NCBI RefSeq assembly: GCF_026240095.1
Contig: NZ_JAPIVG010000002.1
Coordinates: 610,719 to 674,718, forward strand
DNA from: Pedobacter sandarakinus
GTDB lineage: Bacteria > Bacteroidota > Bacteroidia > Sphingobacteriales > Sphingobacteriaceae
Length of the DNA stretch: 64,000 bases
Direction: 5' to 3'
Shown here: one piece after another, positions 63,918 to 64,000 of the stretch
How the letters are laid out: every line of letters starts with the position of its first letter
Position numbering within the stretch: the stretch's first letter is position 1
Program-made: the position numbers and the translations under genes
The notes under the pieces: generated by a model
Database searches by the model: none
What the model was told of the DNA's origin: nothing
The model's input: the letters and a program-made list of their open reading frames with translations, nothing else

Positions 63918-64000
63918 ATTTGAACCATCTACTTTGCACTTCCCACTTTGAACCTTGAACTTTTCACTTTCAACTTTGAACTTTCAACTCTGAACTTTGA
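63918..64000. repeat. Degenerate ACTTTGA heptamer repeats
   Basis: Successive variants of ACTTTGA/ACTTTCA/ACTTTGC follow each other, with occasional longer spacing, up to the window edge. It is a low-complexity repeat cut by the edge. Confidence 0.8.

Larger units (their letters stand above)
63660..64000. other. Gap after map to the right edge
   Basis: It has a structured element on the minus strand (63720-63811) and a degenerate heptamer repeat at the end (from about 63918). No gene is visible. Confidence 0.6.

Overview
The window looks like chromosomal DNA from a Sphingobacteriaceae bacterium, most likely Pedobacter or a close relative. The DNA is AT-rich, there are almost no Shine-Dalgarno sequences, promoters carry the Bacteroidota -7 box TAnnTTTG, and gene content is typical of that group (GH92 and GH130 glycosidases, a GLPGLI-like protein, a PRC-barrel protein, SRP RNA). 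The genus is an inference from sequence style.

Region 1 (1-15.6 kb, all minus strand) is most of an extracellular contractile injection system (eCIS, Afp/PVC/MAC-like). In transcription order it has a Pvc16-type tail terminator, an unrecognised 367-aa protein, two sheath proteins, two tube proteins, a DUF5908 mini-protein, an Afp7-like LysM adaptor, a VgrG-like spike, a PAAR tip, a gp25-like wedge and two large baseplate wedge proteins. The last is cut by the left edge, so the tape measure, fibre, AAA+ ATPase and any toxin cargo lie outside. Genes touch or are 2-22 nt apart, so this is one operon.

Region 2 (16-33.7 kb) is housekeeping and metabolism: a GH92 mannosidase, a DnaQ-like exonuclease overlapping a CBS/DUF294 nucleotidyltransferase, the thrS-infC-rpmI-rplT translation operon (infC has no AUG start), a secreted GLPGLI-like protein, a LutA-like Fe-S protein, a UMF1-type transporter, RecQ, a TolB-propeller/amidohydrolase fusion and an FAH-family hydrolase.

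Region 3 (33.7-35.8 kb) is gene-poor. It has a structured intergenic element, tRNA-Lys with a duplicated tRNA 3' end, a palindromic repeat and a perfectly phased 22-copy array of a 21-bp repeat.

Region 4 (35.8-54 kb) has an exported methyltransferase, Ku, a GT4-toroid fusion facing a GH130 enzyme, a GAF histidine kinase, a phosphoesterase, gltB-gltD, SRP RNA, a small transaldolase, a GmhB-like phosphatase and a lipoprotein FGE homologue that keeps both catalytic cysteines.

Region 5 (54-64 kb) starts with a near-identical second tRNA-Lys block. It then has a small lipoprotein, a PRC-barrel protein, a CDGSH Fe-S protein, mnmA, an SDR, a histidine kinase/NarL regulator pair, small unknown proteins, a cold-shock protein and map.

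The least explained signals are: (a) four copies of a covarying structured element (P1 helix with conserved ATGG and AGC flanks) at about 24.2, 33.8, 40.4 and 63.7 kb; (b) the 21-bp array; (c) the duplicated tRNA-Lys locus with an att-like remnant; (d) the unknown eCIS protein; (e) the obligate non-AUG start of infC.
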